Shown here piece after piece: positions 25,651 through 34,823 of a stretch of 64,000 nucleotides of DNA; position 1 is the stretch's first letter; each line of letters starts with the position of its first letter. The position numbers were made by a program, and so were the translations under genes. This stretch comes from DASYAN01 sp963727755 (GTDB lineage Bacteria; Chloroflexota; Ktedonobacteria; Ktedonobacterales; Ktedonobacteraceae). The stretch covers positions 667,695 through 731,694 of the forward strand of contig CAVSHN010000009.1 of assembly GCA_963727755.1 (NCBI GenBank), written 5' to 3'. Below the pieces are notes generated by a model. It saw nothing but the letters and a program-made list of their open reading frames with translations. It was not told the DNA's origin and made no database searches.

Positions 25651-26307
25651 ATGAGACTTATAATTGGCCTGGGCAATCCAGGCACTCAGTATGAGCACAC
25701 ACGCCATAACGTTGGCTTTCGCGTTGTGGACATGCTGGCAGCAAACTATGGTTGGAAATGGGAACGGCGCAAGCGTGTGATGATCGCAAGTGGAAATATT
25801 GGCTCTGAAAAAGTCATCCTGGTCAAACCCCTGACCTATATGAATAATAGCGGAGAAGTCGTTGGCGATCTTGTCCACTGGCATAAAGTGCAACCAGAAG
25901 ATATCCTTGTTATTTACGATGAACTCGATCTGCCAGTAGGCAAAATGCGCTTGCGAGCTAAAGGCAGTGCAGGCGGACACAATGGACTAGACAATATTGT
26001 TCACCACCTTCACACCAATCAATTTCCCCGTCTACGCATAGGTATCGGGCGGCCAGTTAACCACCGCATGGAGATCGTTGACTATGTCCTGGGTCTTCCA
26101 TCAGCAGATGAACGCATTGCTTTGGAGATTGGCGAGAAGAGAGCAGCTGAAGCGATTCCTCTTATTATCCAACAGGGACTTGAAGCTGCCATGAACTCAA
26201 TCAATCTTGACCCAGAAGAACAGAAAAAGCTAGAAGAGAAGCAGCGCAAGAAACAAGAAAGTCGTCAGGCTGCTTTATCTGACGAGAAACATCAAAATGA
26301 TTTCTAA
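25651..26307 (+). CDS. pth: Peptidyl-tRNA hydrolase
   Basis: The start is ATG 25651 (MRLIIGLGNPGTQYEHTRHN), 8 bp after the phosphoesterase stop; the open frame extends upstream, but only inside that gene. The protein is 218 residues. The catalytic histidine is in TRHNVGF, and KPLTYMNNSGE, YDELDLPVGKMR and GSAGGHNGLDNI are the other Pth motifs. It recycles peptidyl-tRNA released from ribosomes. The last ~35 residues (PEEQKKLEEKQRKKQESRQ) are a charged, probably helical tail not present in E. coli Pth. A functional link with smpB/tmRNA (also ribosome rescue) is only thematic. Confidence 0.95.
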   Translation: MRLIIGLGNPGTQYEHTRHNVGFRVVDMLAANYGWKWERRKRVMIASGNIGSEKVILVKPLTYMNNSGEVVGDLVHWHKVQPEDILVIYDELDLPVGKMRLRAKGSAGGHNGLDNIVHHLHTNQFPRLRIGIGRPVNHRMEIVDYVLGLPSADERIALEIGEKRAAEAIPLIIQQGLEAAMNSINLDPEEQKKLEEKQRKKQESRQAALSDEKHQNDF

Positions 26308-26384
26308 CACATCAAATATGTTGATATTAATGGAGAGGACATAAAGGACTTGCATCTAAGAAATTTTGTGTGGAAAGATGTGGG

Positions 26385-26540
26385 ATGGATATTTCTACTA
26401 AAACGTGTCATGACTGCAAACATGTGGTAGAAGACCTCCCACTTGATGTGCGTGAATGGGCCTGCCCGTTTGGTCTGTTTGGTCCGTTTGGTCTAGCTCT
26501 CTTGCTAATGTTTTTTCCTTCTGTTAGAATAAGGCTGTAG
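26385..26540 (+). pseudogene. TnpB zinc-ribbon fragment (IS200/IS605 family)
   Basis: This short frame reads MDISTKTCHDCKHVVEDLPL, then DVREWACP. That matches the C-terminal zinc ribbon of OrfB/TnpB proteins (TCxxC ... WxCPxCG), including the typical SKTCHDCGHVVEDLPLSVR-like spacing. It loses similarity right after the third cysteine, where a small GTTTGGTCT-type repeat begins (26468-26496). No RuvC part is present, so it is a debris fragment in the 416-bp gap between pth and mfd. Confidence 0.55.
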
Positions 26541-26724
26541 CAAACTCTGGTGTTACACGAGACGTGAAAACTCGTGGGAGACAGATGTCTCCGTTCAAAT
26601 TTCTTTCCTCCCAATCTACGACATCGGGAGGGGTCCCCAGAAAGGGGTTTTATGGGAATCCCCCATACCCCCTACAGCTGTACAGCTTAGGGGAGTTGTT
26701 CGCTGTTTTTGGAGGAGGACGAAG

Positions 26725-29700
26725 TTGGCATTACAAGGATTACTTGCAGCGCTGGCCCAAAGATCAGGCTTCCAGCAACTGGTCGAGAAAATTCGGGAAG
26801 GCAGAGGGATTACCAGCACTTACCGGAATTACAGAGGCTGCACGTCCCTTTGTAATTGCCAGCCTGTTTACTGCGCTGAAACAACCCCTGCTTCTAGTGG
26901 TCAACGATGAGTCAACAGCTAGTCAGATGGTAGAGACGCTAAAGGCGTTCGTTCCAGGTCCTAGCGATGTATTTTACCTGCCAGATCGGGATGCTCTCCC
27001 TTACGAGCGTCTTATCGGTGATGCTCTTATCACCCAGCAACGTATGCAGACATTGATGGCGATGGTCGAACGCGAGCGCACGCCCCTTGTCGTTTGTTCC
27101 GCTCATGCCCTAACGCAACTCATCATTCCACCCCAAGAATTAGCGGCAGCATTGTTCCGTTTGGAACCTGGACTGGAAGTTGACCTCTCATCAATGTTGG
27201 AGCACCTCTACAACCTTGGCTACGAGCCAGTCACAGAGGTAGAAGAGCCTGGGCAATTCAGCCATCGTGGTGGCATCATCGATCTTTTTCCTCCGACCTT
27301 ACCTCGTCCTGTACGCGTAGAGTTTTTCGGCGACGAGATTGACTCTCTGCGTACATTCGACCATGAAACACAACGTTCCCTTAACCCCATAGATATTTGT
27401 ATGATTGGTCCTGCCCGTGAAGCCTTGCCTGTAAGGGGACCAGAGGCTGCGGAAGAACTTGCCAAACTAGACAGCAAGATTTTGCACCGCGACGCCGAAG
27501 AACGCTGGCAACATGACCTGGATCTACTTCGTCAGCGCCGCTCTTTTGAGGATATCGCCTTCTATCTGCCCTATCTTCACAGTCAGGCTACCGTATTGGA
27601 TTATCTCCCACGCAATGGACTTCTAATCCTAGATAATCCAGCTATGATCCAAAACAGGATTACTGACCTCGATTCCCATGTTCAAGAGCTTAAAGATCGC
27701 CTCGAATGCGAACGCGCAAACCCTGCACACTTGAGAGATGTCCATTTGAGGTCGGAACAAATTCAGCTGCAGATGCAGCAGCAACGCCAACTGCGTTTTG
27801 CCGATCTCCTTTCCAGCGCAGAAAGCGATTTCGAACTGAATCAGCAAGGTGGAACAGAATACTGGGTACCACCATGCAGTAGTGCTAATTCGTATGGCGG
27901 CAGACTGCGTGCTTTTGTGCAAGATTGTCGCAAAGCGCTCGACAATGGAGACAGAGTAATCATTGTCACCATGCAAAGTCGCCGTATGGCGGAAATGCTG
28001 AGCGACGAGAGCTTGCTGCCAGAGGCAACCATCCATGTCAGCCCAGGAACAAAAATTAATCAGTTGCCAGATCCAGGAACGCTCACGCTCATCCAGGGCC
28101 AATTAGTTGAAGGTTGGCAATCGCGTTTGCTAGGACTCTATCTCTATACCGATACTGAGATATTTGGCTGGTCGAAGCGGCGCAGCGCCCAGAGGCGCAA
28201 ACCAATCACACCTTCCTCATTCCTTGCAGAGGTCAAACCAGGTGATTACGTTGTTCACCAAGAACATGGTATAGGGCGCTTCGAAGGGCTGGCCCGCATG
28301 AATTTGACGGGTGTCGAACGTGAATATCTTCTACTTCACTACTCTGGGACCGATAAGCTTTACATACCAACTGATCAGCTTGACCGTGTCACCCGCTTCA
28401 TCGGCATGGGAGAAGCTGTTCCTGCCCTCAGTAAACTAGGCACAACAGAATGGGCACGAGCAAAATCGAAAGTCAAGGAGAGCGTTCAGGAAGTTGCTCG
28501 CGACCTTTTGCGCCTTTACAGCCTGCGAGAGGCCGCACCAGGACACGCATTTCCACCTGACTCGGAACAACCATGGCTCCAAGAACTGGAGGATGCCTTC
28601 CCTTACGAGGAAACGCCCGACCAACTCCATGCGATCGAAGAGGTCAAAGCTGACATGGAACGACCACGTCCAATGGATAGGCTAGTCTGTGGAGATGTTG
28701 GCTATGGTAAAACGGAAGTGGCACTACGAGCCGCATTCAAAGCTGTCCTAGACCAACGTCAGGTCGCCATTCTCGTACCAACGACAATTCTAGCATTGCA
28801 GCACTACAACACCTTCCAAGAGCGTCTCAAACCCTACCCGGTGCGTGTTGAGTTACTAAGTCGTTTCCGCTCTGAGAAAGAGCAAAAGCAAGTGCTGGAA
28901 GACCTTGCCTTTGGCAAAGTGGATGTGATTATTGGGACTCACCGTCTATTGCAAAAGGATGTTGTTTTCTTCAACCTGGGGCTCTTGATCGTTGACGAAG
29001 AGCAGCGCTTCGGCGTTATTCATAAAGAGCGCCTCAAACAAATGCGTTCAGAAATCGACGTGCTCACCATGACGGCGACACCTATTCCACGCACGTTGCA
29101 CATGTCGCTCGTCAACCTACGTGACATGAGTATCATCGAAACCCCTCCTCAAGAGCGGTTGCCTATTCGGACAACGATCCGAGAATATGATGATGCATTG
29201 GTGCGCGAGGCAATTTTGCGTGAGATCGACCGGGGAGGTCAAGTCTTCTTTGTCCATAATCGCGTCCAAGGTATCCAGATCATTGCCAATAAGCTCCAGC
29301 AACTCATTCCCGAAGCTCGTATCGTCGTGGGACATGGACAGATGAATGAGGAACAACTGGAACGTGTCATGATTGGTTTTTCCAACGGCGACTACGATGT
29401 CCTTGTCTCTACTACCATTATCGAAAACGGGTTGGACATTTCCAATGCAAACACGATCATTGTGAATAATTCCGCCCATTTTGGCTTAGCACAACTCTAC
29501 CAGCTGCGTGGTCGTGTTGGCCGTGCAACGCAACAGGCATATGCCTACTTTTTCTACGGCAAAGATGCTAAACTTACGCCGATCCAGGAGAAACGTTTGC
29601 GTGCAATCTTTGAGGCCACAGAACTAGGGGCAGGTTTCCGTATTGCTATGAAAGATCTGGAAATTCGTGGTGCAGGCAGTCTCCTTGGAGCAGAACAATC

Positions 29701-30235
29701 TGGCTTTATGAACTCGGTCGGCTTCGATCTCTATTGCAAGCTCCTTGCAGAAGCAGTCCTAGAGTTGCAAGGCAAACAAGTCGAAGCAGGTGTATCAGCG
29801 ACTACTGTCGATTTGCCACTCGATGCTTATCTACCGGATGAGTTTATTGGGGACCGCACTCTGAAAGTCAATTTCTATCAGCGCCTTGCCTCCCTAACAG
29901 AACCAGAACACGTCGAAGCGATGATAGCAGAGATGGTTGATCGTTTCGGGCCATTACCACCACCAGTTCACAATCTACTCACTCTGGTACGATTAAAGCT
30001 TGAAGCTGCAAGACTGGGCTATGAGTCTATCTCGATAAAGGATAATGAGTTTGTACTTACGGTTAAGCGAGTAGTAGTTCCAAATCGCATTGCGCTCTAT
30101 CGACGTTTCCGCAACGAAGCTCGCGTTCTGCAGGGAGCAATTCGCATTCCTCGACGCTTGCTTGGACCAGACTGGTTAGAGCAATTGCAAAATCTTTTAC
30201 CAACAATTGCGGCTCCAGCTTCCTCTACCGCATAG
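26725..30235 (+). CDS. mfd: Transcription-repair coupling factor Mfd (5' frameshift)
   Basis: This superfamily-2 translocase removes RNA polymerase stalled at lesions and recruits UvrAB. From ~26820 the frame is intact: a UvrB-like N-terminal module (~TGITEAARPFVIASLF to FEDIAFYLP), the RNAP-interaction domain (PGDYVVHQEHGIGRFEGL, EYLLLHYSGTDKLYIP), Walker A GDVGYGKTEVALRAAFKA, DEEQ box VDEEQRFGV, TATPIPRTLHMS, QLRGRVGRATQQAYAYF, and the C-terminal TRCF domain. The true N-terminus is in another frame: TTG 26725 with GGAGGAGG ~7 nt upstream gives MALQGLLAALAQRSGFQQLV, which joins the main frame near 26800-26815 by a one-base shift. The open frame upstream to 26564 (MKTRGRQ...) looks non-coding. 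Neighbour upstream is pth. Confidence 0.9.
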
Positions 30236-30261
30236 GGAGGGATGCATTATTCGTGCAAATC

Positions 30262-30621
30262 TTATAATGCTTTAATTATCTCATTAGCTAGACTTAATGT
30301 TCCTTGTGCGAGATCATCCAAATGTGCAATTTGATCATCATAATCAGCTCTATTGCGAGCAGTACGCATACGTTGCAATTTTCGGGCTATGGTTTTCTCA
30401 TTCTTTTGCTTGAAAAAGCTCTGTACTTGTACATGTGCAATTGCACTTTCGGAAACTGAAATGCACCATTTATCATACAATTTTTGCTTTGCATGATGGA
30501 AAGCAGAATAATATGCACGACTAATTGAAGAACGCAAATTAGCCTCTTTATACCCAGTATCAATCGTTCCTTCAAACAGTCCTTGTGCAATGATAAGATA
30601 GTGCAACCAATCAAAACTCAT
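30262..30621 (-). CDS. HEPN-domain protein
   Basis: The preferred start is ATG 30621 (MSFDWLHYLIIAQGL), overlapping the stop of the upstream gene as ATGA; the frame is open seven codons further. The ~119 residues form the four-helix HEPN fold of the small HEPN_like/UPF0332 class: SISRAYYSAFHHAKQKLY (the SRAYYA motif) and RTARNRADYDD near the C-terminus (the R..RN.ADY motif). Many HEPN proteins are RNases or the toxin half of toxin-antitoxin or defence pairs. Here it is translationally coupled to a protein of unknown fold whose 5' part resembles an AbrB DNA-binding domain, which suggests a toxin-antitoxin-like operon (inference). Confidence 0.75.
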   Translation of the reverse strand: MSFDWLHYLIIAQGLFEGTIDTGYKEANLRSSISRAYYSAFHHAKQKLYDKWCISVSESAIAHVQVQSFFKQKNEKTIARKLQRMRTARNRADYDDQIAHLDDLAQGTLSLANEIIKAL

Positions 30622-30962
30622 ACATCCCCCAGCGTAATACACAAATCATCAAATGCTTGGTCACCAGCATTGGACCACCAATCGCGATCAAATTGCTCTA
30701 GCGCTTTATGTGCCTTATCTACATTCCGTTCAAAAGAGATATATAGCGTTAACTGTTCTTCACCAATTACTTCTGAATCTGGAGAGTACTCAAGGACAAT
30801 ATCGGCAGTAGGAAAGTATTTCCTGATGTGATCATAGGCCTCCGTAAGGAGTGGGACAGGATAGGGATGCAACTCAAGGAAATTCCACACATCTTCTGGA
30901 TTCCTGAATCTGTAGAACCGTTCAATCTGCTGTGCTTCAGTTTTTAGTTGAGCAACCAACAA
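30618..30962 (-). CDS. Hypothetical partner of HEPN protein (C-terminal part of AbrB-like gene)
   Basis: This 115-aa frame begins at TTG 30962 only because a frameshift lies upstream; the same frame is open back to ~31046 and reads on from an AbrB-like domain. The body (ERFYRFRNPEDVWNFLELHP, then PVPLLTEAYDHIRKYFPTA and LEYSPD...EEQLTLYISFERN...LEQFDRDWW) resembles small proteins of unknown function found beside HEPN or Uma2-type genes, with a mixed alpha/beta pattern. The stop overlaps the HEPN start by 4 bp. I infer that the original product was AbrB domain + this domain in one chain, serving as regulator or antitoxin of the HEPN protein. Confidence 0.6.
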   Translation of the reverse strand: MLVAQLKTEAQQIERFYRFRNPEDVWNFLELHPYPVPLLTEAYDHIRKYFPTADIVLEYSPDSEVIGEEQLTLYISFERNVDKAHKALEQFDRDWWSNAGDQAFDDLCITLGDV

Positions 30963-31128
30963 AGAGGTCTTCTCCTCTGCATCACTAGAGACACGAGAGA
31001 GAGCTGGTTTTACTGCTTGTGTTTCGATAATAACTCTATTGCCCTCTTTTTGGCCTGAATAAATGTGCCGTTCTCTACGCCCAATTCATCCCACCATCTT
31101 TCTGGAAAAGTAACTAAACCCTTTGCTA
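30963..31128 (-). pseudogene. AbrB/SpoVT-like domain remnant, split by IS607 and frameshifted
   Basis: Read on the minus strand from the transposon edge: AKGLVTFPERWWDELGVENG then TFIQAKK, one base missing in an A run (plus-strand T run 31047-31051), then EGNRVIIETQA and linker into the 30618-30962 frame. The K-G-x-V-T-x-P...L-x-x-G...EG.R..IE pattern is that of AbrB/MazE-type DNA-binding proteins. The N-terminal piece of the same gene lies beyond the transposon at 33029-33114. Confidence 0.6.
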
Positions 31129-32388
31129 ACAGTATGAGGGAATGTGGACAAATATCCCATCCCTCTTTGATACGACGAGACGTATGGGGTGAACTGCTGC
31201 ACCCTCTATCCCATTGTCGGTAAAGACGTTTGGGACTACTTTACGCATAATGTTGTAGCTTCCGTTGATATCCGCATTGATCTTACGTCCAGTGCTCGAC
31301 CTATACATTCCTCTCTTTGTGCGCTTTCCACTAAAGACAGGCTCTTTCTCTTCTTTACCATAGGTTGGAATATCGTCTAGATCCAGAAAGCTAGCCTTGC
31401 TTGTATAGCTCTCTTCGGAAACAATTACCTGTATGCCCACAAGTTGAGCCTTATAGCCGAGCATATTGATGAAGCGGGCGTGCGGAATTTGCACAAATTG
31501 CTGAGCGTTCTTTCTGCTCATGTTGGGATCTTGCTTCCAGAATGGATTTTTGCCGATGACCAGCGTGCCTATTCCTTCTGCAACCAAGAGATCAATCAAG
31601 CATCTGGAGACCGTATGCAGGTAGTTATCCATGCATCTAGTGCGTTTGTTAGTGATGCGATCAAGCTTGTGCGAGTTGTATTGCTTTTTCATCTTCTTTT
31701 GAAGATGCTCTCTCTGCTTGTTATAGAATTGGTTCACATGCTTAATCGGACGCCCGTTGACCAGCCTAGGAGTAAATCCTGCTTTGTTTGATGTTAGCGC
31801 GACTAAGTTATTGACCCCAATATCTATTGATGCAAAAAGAGACTTATCAACTAGCTTCTGCACTTCTTCTCGCTCGTAAACAACTTCCACGACATAGTAT
31901 CCATTGCGTGGTACTATGCGTGCCTGAGAAATGTTTGTTTTTGTTTGTTTTGTCGGAACGTTGATACCAAGCTGAGACGGCTTGACAATGCCTTTGCGCA
32001 ATTCCTTCTTGCTAAGTGCCTGAATATCGTAGATGAGAATATTCCGCCCTTTCTGCTTGTCTTTGTACTTTGGTAGCTTAGGATGCCCCAAAAACTTGGA
32101 TGAAGCTTCGTTGTAGGCTTTTACCGCCGCAAAGTAGGACTTCCAATTCTTGTGGAGCTGTCTAAGGATATCGTTGGACACTTTTGCAGGAAGAGCTTTA
32201 TATGCTGGCGTGTGCTTGATAAGATGGAAAACCTTCACATTGTCCAGATAGATATGATCGAAGATGAACGATTGACGTACCATATAGTTGGCAGCATTGT
32301 AGAGATTTTTAGAAGCAAAAGCAGCTTCATCAATCTTTCGCCAACGCGGATCGCCGCGCTTGATTACATGTTGCTCAACTAATTGCAT
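31126..32388 (-). CDS. tnpB: TnpB, RNA-guided nuclease-like transposon protein (IS607 type)
   Basis: This 420-aa protein appears intact. The N-terminal half (QHVIKRGDPRWRKIDEAAFA, NLYNAANYMVRQSF) is the OrfB helix-turn-helix/WED-like region. RuvC motif I is FASIDIGVNNLVAL (D189), and motif III is INADINGSYNI (D373). The usual RuvC II glutamate site reads LVIGKNPFWKQ, with no Glu; E325/E326 in IVSEESYTSKASFLD is the likely relocated acidic residue known from the GKN-type TnpB branch. Cysteine zinc-ribbon motifs are absent, as usual for that branch. TnpB proteins use a guide RNA from the transposon end to cut DNA and keep the element. Its TAG stop is formed at the junction with host DNA. Confidence 0.92.
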   Translation of the reverse strand: MQLVEQHVIKRGDPRWRKIDEAAFASKNLYNAANYMVRQSFIFDHIYLDNVKVFHLIKHTPAYKALPAKVSNDILRQLHKNWKSYFAAVKAYNEASSKFLGHPKLPKYKDKQKGRNILIYDIQALSKKELRKGIVKPSQLGINVPTKQTKTNISQARIVPRNGYYVVEVVYEREEVQKLVDKSLFASIDIGVNNLVALTSNKAGFTPRLVNGRPIKHVNQFYNKQREHLQKKMKKQYNSHKLDRITNKRTRCMDNYLHTVSRCLIDLLVAEGIGTLVIGKNPFWKQDPNMSRKNAQQFVQIPHARFINMLGYKAQLVGIQVIVSEESYTSKASFLDLDDIPTYGKEEKEPVFSGKRTKRGMYRSSTGRKINADINGSYNIMRKVVPNVFTDNGIEGAAVHPIRLVVSKRDGIFVHIPSYC

Positions 32389-33028
32389 GAGTCTTCTTCC
32401 TTTGATTTTAGTTCTTCGACTATTTTCTCAGTTTTGCGTTTAGCTCTTCGCTGCCCATACAGCCTTGCACAAAAGCTGTCGATTACCGACGAGAGATCAG
32501 CAAGTAGGTCCTCTTTATCGTTCTCTGCTACATTTACTACTTCGATTGTACGCCCAGCAATTTCAAAAAGCGTCTCGATATAGTTGAAGCCAAAGCGAGT
32601 AAGACGATCCTTATGCTCTACCACAATGCGGGTGATGCTTGTGTCCTTGAGCAATGTGACAAGCTTAGAACGGCTATCGTTGAGTCCTGATGCTATCTCC
32701 TTTACCACCTTAGTTACTTGATATCCTCTTGCCTCGCAATATTGAGAAAGACGTTCGGTCTGTCTTTCCAGATTTGCTTTATGCGAAGCCGTGGATACCC
32801 GTGCATAGATAGCGACTTTTTCAGCTTGTCTTGCTGGCTCATTCTCAGTGACAATGATGGTGCCTGATGCTGCTTGATAGCCCTTAATCTCACCAGCCTT
32901 CCACCAGCGGAAAGCCGTTTTGTAGCTGATCCCTTGTTGTTTGGCATACTGGCTTAACTTCATGGATACAGTATAGCATAAACGGGCATATCTGTCAACA
33001 TTTGGGAATATTTCTTACGAACGTTTCC
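31129..33028 (-). mobile_element. Complete IS607-type element (tnpA + tnpB)
   Basis: The edges are set by comparison with the relic at 18785-19130 (common ends acagtatg... and ...gaacgtttcc). The element is ~1.9 kb with no inverted repeats or evident target duplication, as expected for IS607. Removing it joins caagtgtt (minus strand, left flank) to agcaaaggg in a continuous reading frame (QV-LAKGLVTFP), which identifies the target as an AbrB-like gene. Confidence 0.85.
32379..32963 (-). CDS. tnpA: IS607-family serine recombinase TnpA
   Basis: This 194-aa protein has a MerR-like helix-turn-helix at residues 1-40 (LSQYAKQQGISYKTAFRWWKAG), then a small serine-recombinase catalytic domain: AIYARVSTASHKANLERQ with nucleophile S57, EIASGLNDSRSKL, and VEHKDRLTRFGFNYIE. 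This reversed order (DNA-binding domain first) is specific to IS607-type transposases. The enzyme excises and inserts the element through a circular intermediate with little target specificity. The gene overlaps tnpB by 10 bp, so both are made from one transcript. It looks complete and able to act on the 346-bp relic at 18785 too. Confidence 0.94.
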   Translation of the reverse strand: MKLSQYAKQQGISYKTAFRWWKAGEIKGYQAASGTIIVTENEPARQAEKVAIYARVSTASHKANLERQTERLSQYCEARGYQVTKVVKEIASGLNDSRSKLVTLLKDTSITRIVVEHKDRLTRFGFNYIETLFEIAGRTIEVVNVAENDKEDLLADLSSVIDSFCARLYGQRRAKRKTEKIVEELKSKEEDSCN

Positions 33029-33114
33029 AACACTTGTAGCCAAGCTTCTTGAGTTTGAGGATCATTTGGCATTGACTGATTTATTTTTAAACCTCCTGAG
33101 TTTGACTTTCTCAT
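33029..33114 (-). pseudogene. N-terminal piece of the AbrB-like gene cut by IS607
   Basis: ATG 33114 opens MRKSNSGGLKINQSMPNDPQ then TQEAWLQV, running into the element edge at ~33028 (the frame itself ends at a TGA inside the element, 32995). Fused to the other side of the element it continues LAKGLVTFPERWW. A good promoter sits 8 bp upstream, which would make the message leaderless. An internal ATG (M15) is a second possible start. Confidence 0.5.
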
Positions 33115-33121
33115 TGCCGAA

Positions 33122-33150
33122 ATGGTAAGCTTTTGTTTTCTCCTTGTCAA
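33122..33150 (-). promoter_or_regulatory. Promoter of the interrupted AbrB-HEPN operon
   Basis: On the minus strand TTGACA (33150-33145), a 17-bp spacer and TACCAT (33127-33122) form a good sigma70-type promoter. The predicted start site coincides with the ATG at 33114. It now fires into the IS607 element and could drive tnpA-tnpB. Confidence 0.6.
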
Positions 33151-33324
33151 TACTAATGTTTTGATGAATCATCAGCATATTAAAGAGTTTTAACCCAGAA
33201 ACGCTTCTCTGAAAGTAGTCTGTCTCTGCCATTTTCGACGACTGCGGTGCACTTCCAGTTCGTGAGCGTTTTTCTTGGGGATTTCAGGGGAGCTGCATAC
33301 TTAGCCAATTTAATACATATACTC

Positions 33325-34749
33325 TTAGGAACGCCGAGTATGCATAAGGTAGAACATCAATGCCTGCTTATAGTCCAGAACAGTCACCACCCCCGTTTTG
33401 ATAACCTGATTGGCGAGATTGAGCAAGGTCGAAACTACTTGCAAGCGCGTCTCATCTATACGGGACTGCTGACGCAACATCTCAAGCAACTGAGTAGGCC
33501 CCTGACCAGTAATCTCAAGGCCCGCACTGACAGCCTCTATACGGAGCCAGAGAACAAGCTGATGACGCATTTGCTCAAAAATAGCCAGATCATCCTCCCC
33601 GACCGACATCACATTACGTTGGCTGGTGCTAGTTGTACTGTTAGGTATCGGCGGCATGTCAGATGTAGATACACGCTGAGCCTGAGGTTGTGCTACTGGA
33701 ACAGGAGATGTTACAGAGTCAGGAAAGGCGGACGACTGTCCCCTTACTTCTGGTGGCTTCGTAGAGGTCACTGGAGTTGGAGTCGCAAACGGCGCTGCTG
33801 AACCAGTAATTTGCCCAGTTTTGCGTATAGGAGTAGATCGTTCTATAAGAGGTGATAATGGTTCTGACTTGCCGCGAGCAGGATCAAGTCGCTCTACTGG
33901 TACTGCTCGCGGTTCAGAAGGAGCAACGGCAGCTAGCGGGGTCGAAGCAGAGGATTGAGTGCTTCTTCCATTATTTACTTGGGCGGGCATGTGTGAACTT
34001 GTCGAGGGAGGCATAGGCGCTATTGTCATCTGCCGAGCAATCGCTGCATCAAGCTCAGGCCCACTCGTGGGACTTGTAGGGGCTGTTGCCTGCGGATGAG
34101 AAACATGCTGTGTCTTGCCAAATGAAGGAGAGGTCCGAGGAGAGTCTGTAGGTACTGCTGGGCTGGCGGAACTTGCGAGGTTGCTAGAACGCTCTTGGCC
34201 TACTGATGCAGGCTTGAATTCGCCATGCAGTTCTTGCAACTGCTGTTGAAGGACCATCGTCGATGCTGCAATTTGTTCCCAATGGAGATCTGGTTGCCCA
34301 CTGATAGGTGTCGCGCTCCAAGAGACAGTCGGGCGAGGGCTACCGAAAGGGGATCTCCCCTGGCGTTGCCCTGTGAGGTGGTTAAGCAGCCCTTGAGCAA
34401 CTGTTGCAGCGCATGCATTGATGAGCGCCCGGACGTCAGACATCCTTCGACGTCCCTGTTGCCCAAAGAAACTGCGATTACGCTGCATAAACTGGATAAA
34501 GAGACCCTCTATCTGACGCTGGAATTCAGCAGTAGTAAGATCTACGCGGCTCCATGCCGTAAAATCGACCGAACTAAGGTAAAGCCAGACCTCCTGACGT
34601 TTCGCACGCCCAACTGGGCGCATGTGCAATGACTCAGTACGATAATCAAAAAAGCGCGGATAACAGAAATTAGCAACTAGAGTCTCAGCCAATTCTGCCT
34701 TGAAACGCGCCACTTCAGCAGGTGGGAGTTGTCCCAGGTAAATGCCCAT
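33325..34749 (-). CDS. Hypothetical protein with Pro/Ser/Thr-rich centre
   Basis: The preferred start is ATG 34749 (MGIYLGQLPPAEVARFKAEL) with AAAGGGG just upstream; an ATG at 34764 is in frame. About 474 residues. An N-terminal folded part (~1-130: LAETLVANFCYPRFFDYRTE, QEVWLYLSSVDFTAWSRVD, QIEGLFIQFMQRNRSFF) is followed by a ~200-residue Ser/Pro/Thr/Gln linker and a C-terminal helical domain (~380-474: LAIFEQMRHQLVLWLRIEAV, LEITGQGPTQLLEMLRQQ). I do not recognise a Pfam family. Folded ends joined by a long disordered linker suggest an adaptor or scaffold role. The GT/flippase operon upstream reads towards it. Confidence 0.7.
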   Translation of the reverse strand: MGIYLGQLPPAEVARFKAELAETLVANFCYPRFFDYRTESLHMRPVGRAKRQEVWLYLSSVDFTAWSRVDLTTAEFQRQIEGLFIQFMQRNRSFFGQQGRRRMSDVRALINACAATVAQGLLNHLTGQRQGRSPFGSPRPTVSWSATPISGQPDLHWEQIAASTMVLQQQLQELHGEFKPASVGQERSSNLASSASPAVPTDSPRTSPSFGKTQHVSHPQATAPTSPTSGPELDAAIARQMTIAPMPPSTSSHMPAQVNNGRSTQSSASTPLAAVAPSEPRAVPVERLDPARGKSEPLSPLIERSTPIRKTGQITGSAAPFATPTPVTSTKPPEVRGQSSAFPDSVTSPVPVAQPQAQRVSTSDMPPIPNSTTSTSQRNVMSVGEDDLAIFEQMRHQLVLWLRIEAVSAGLEITGQGPTQLLEMLRQQSRIDETRLQVVSTLLNLANQVIKTGVVTVLDYKQALMFYLMHTRRS

Positions 34750-34823
34750 CACATCCCCTTTCATTTTGTTTCGATCTCGACTGAGCCCTCAACCTTTTTC
34801 GCAACTCACAACCCACTCCATTG

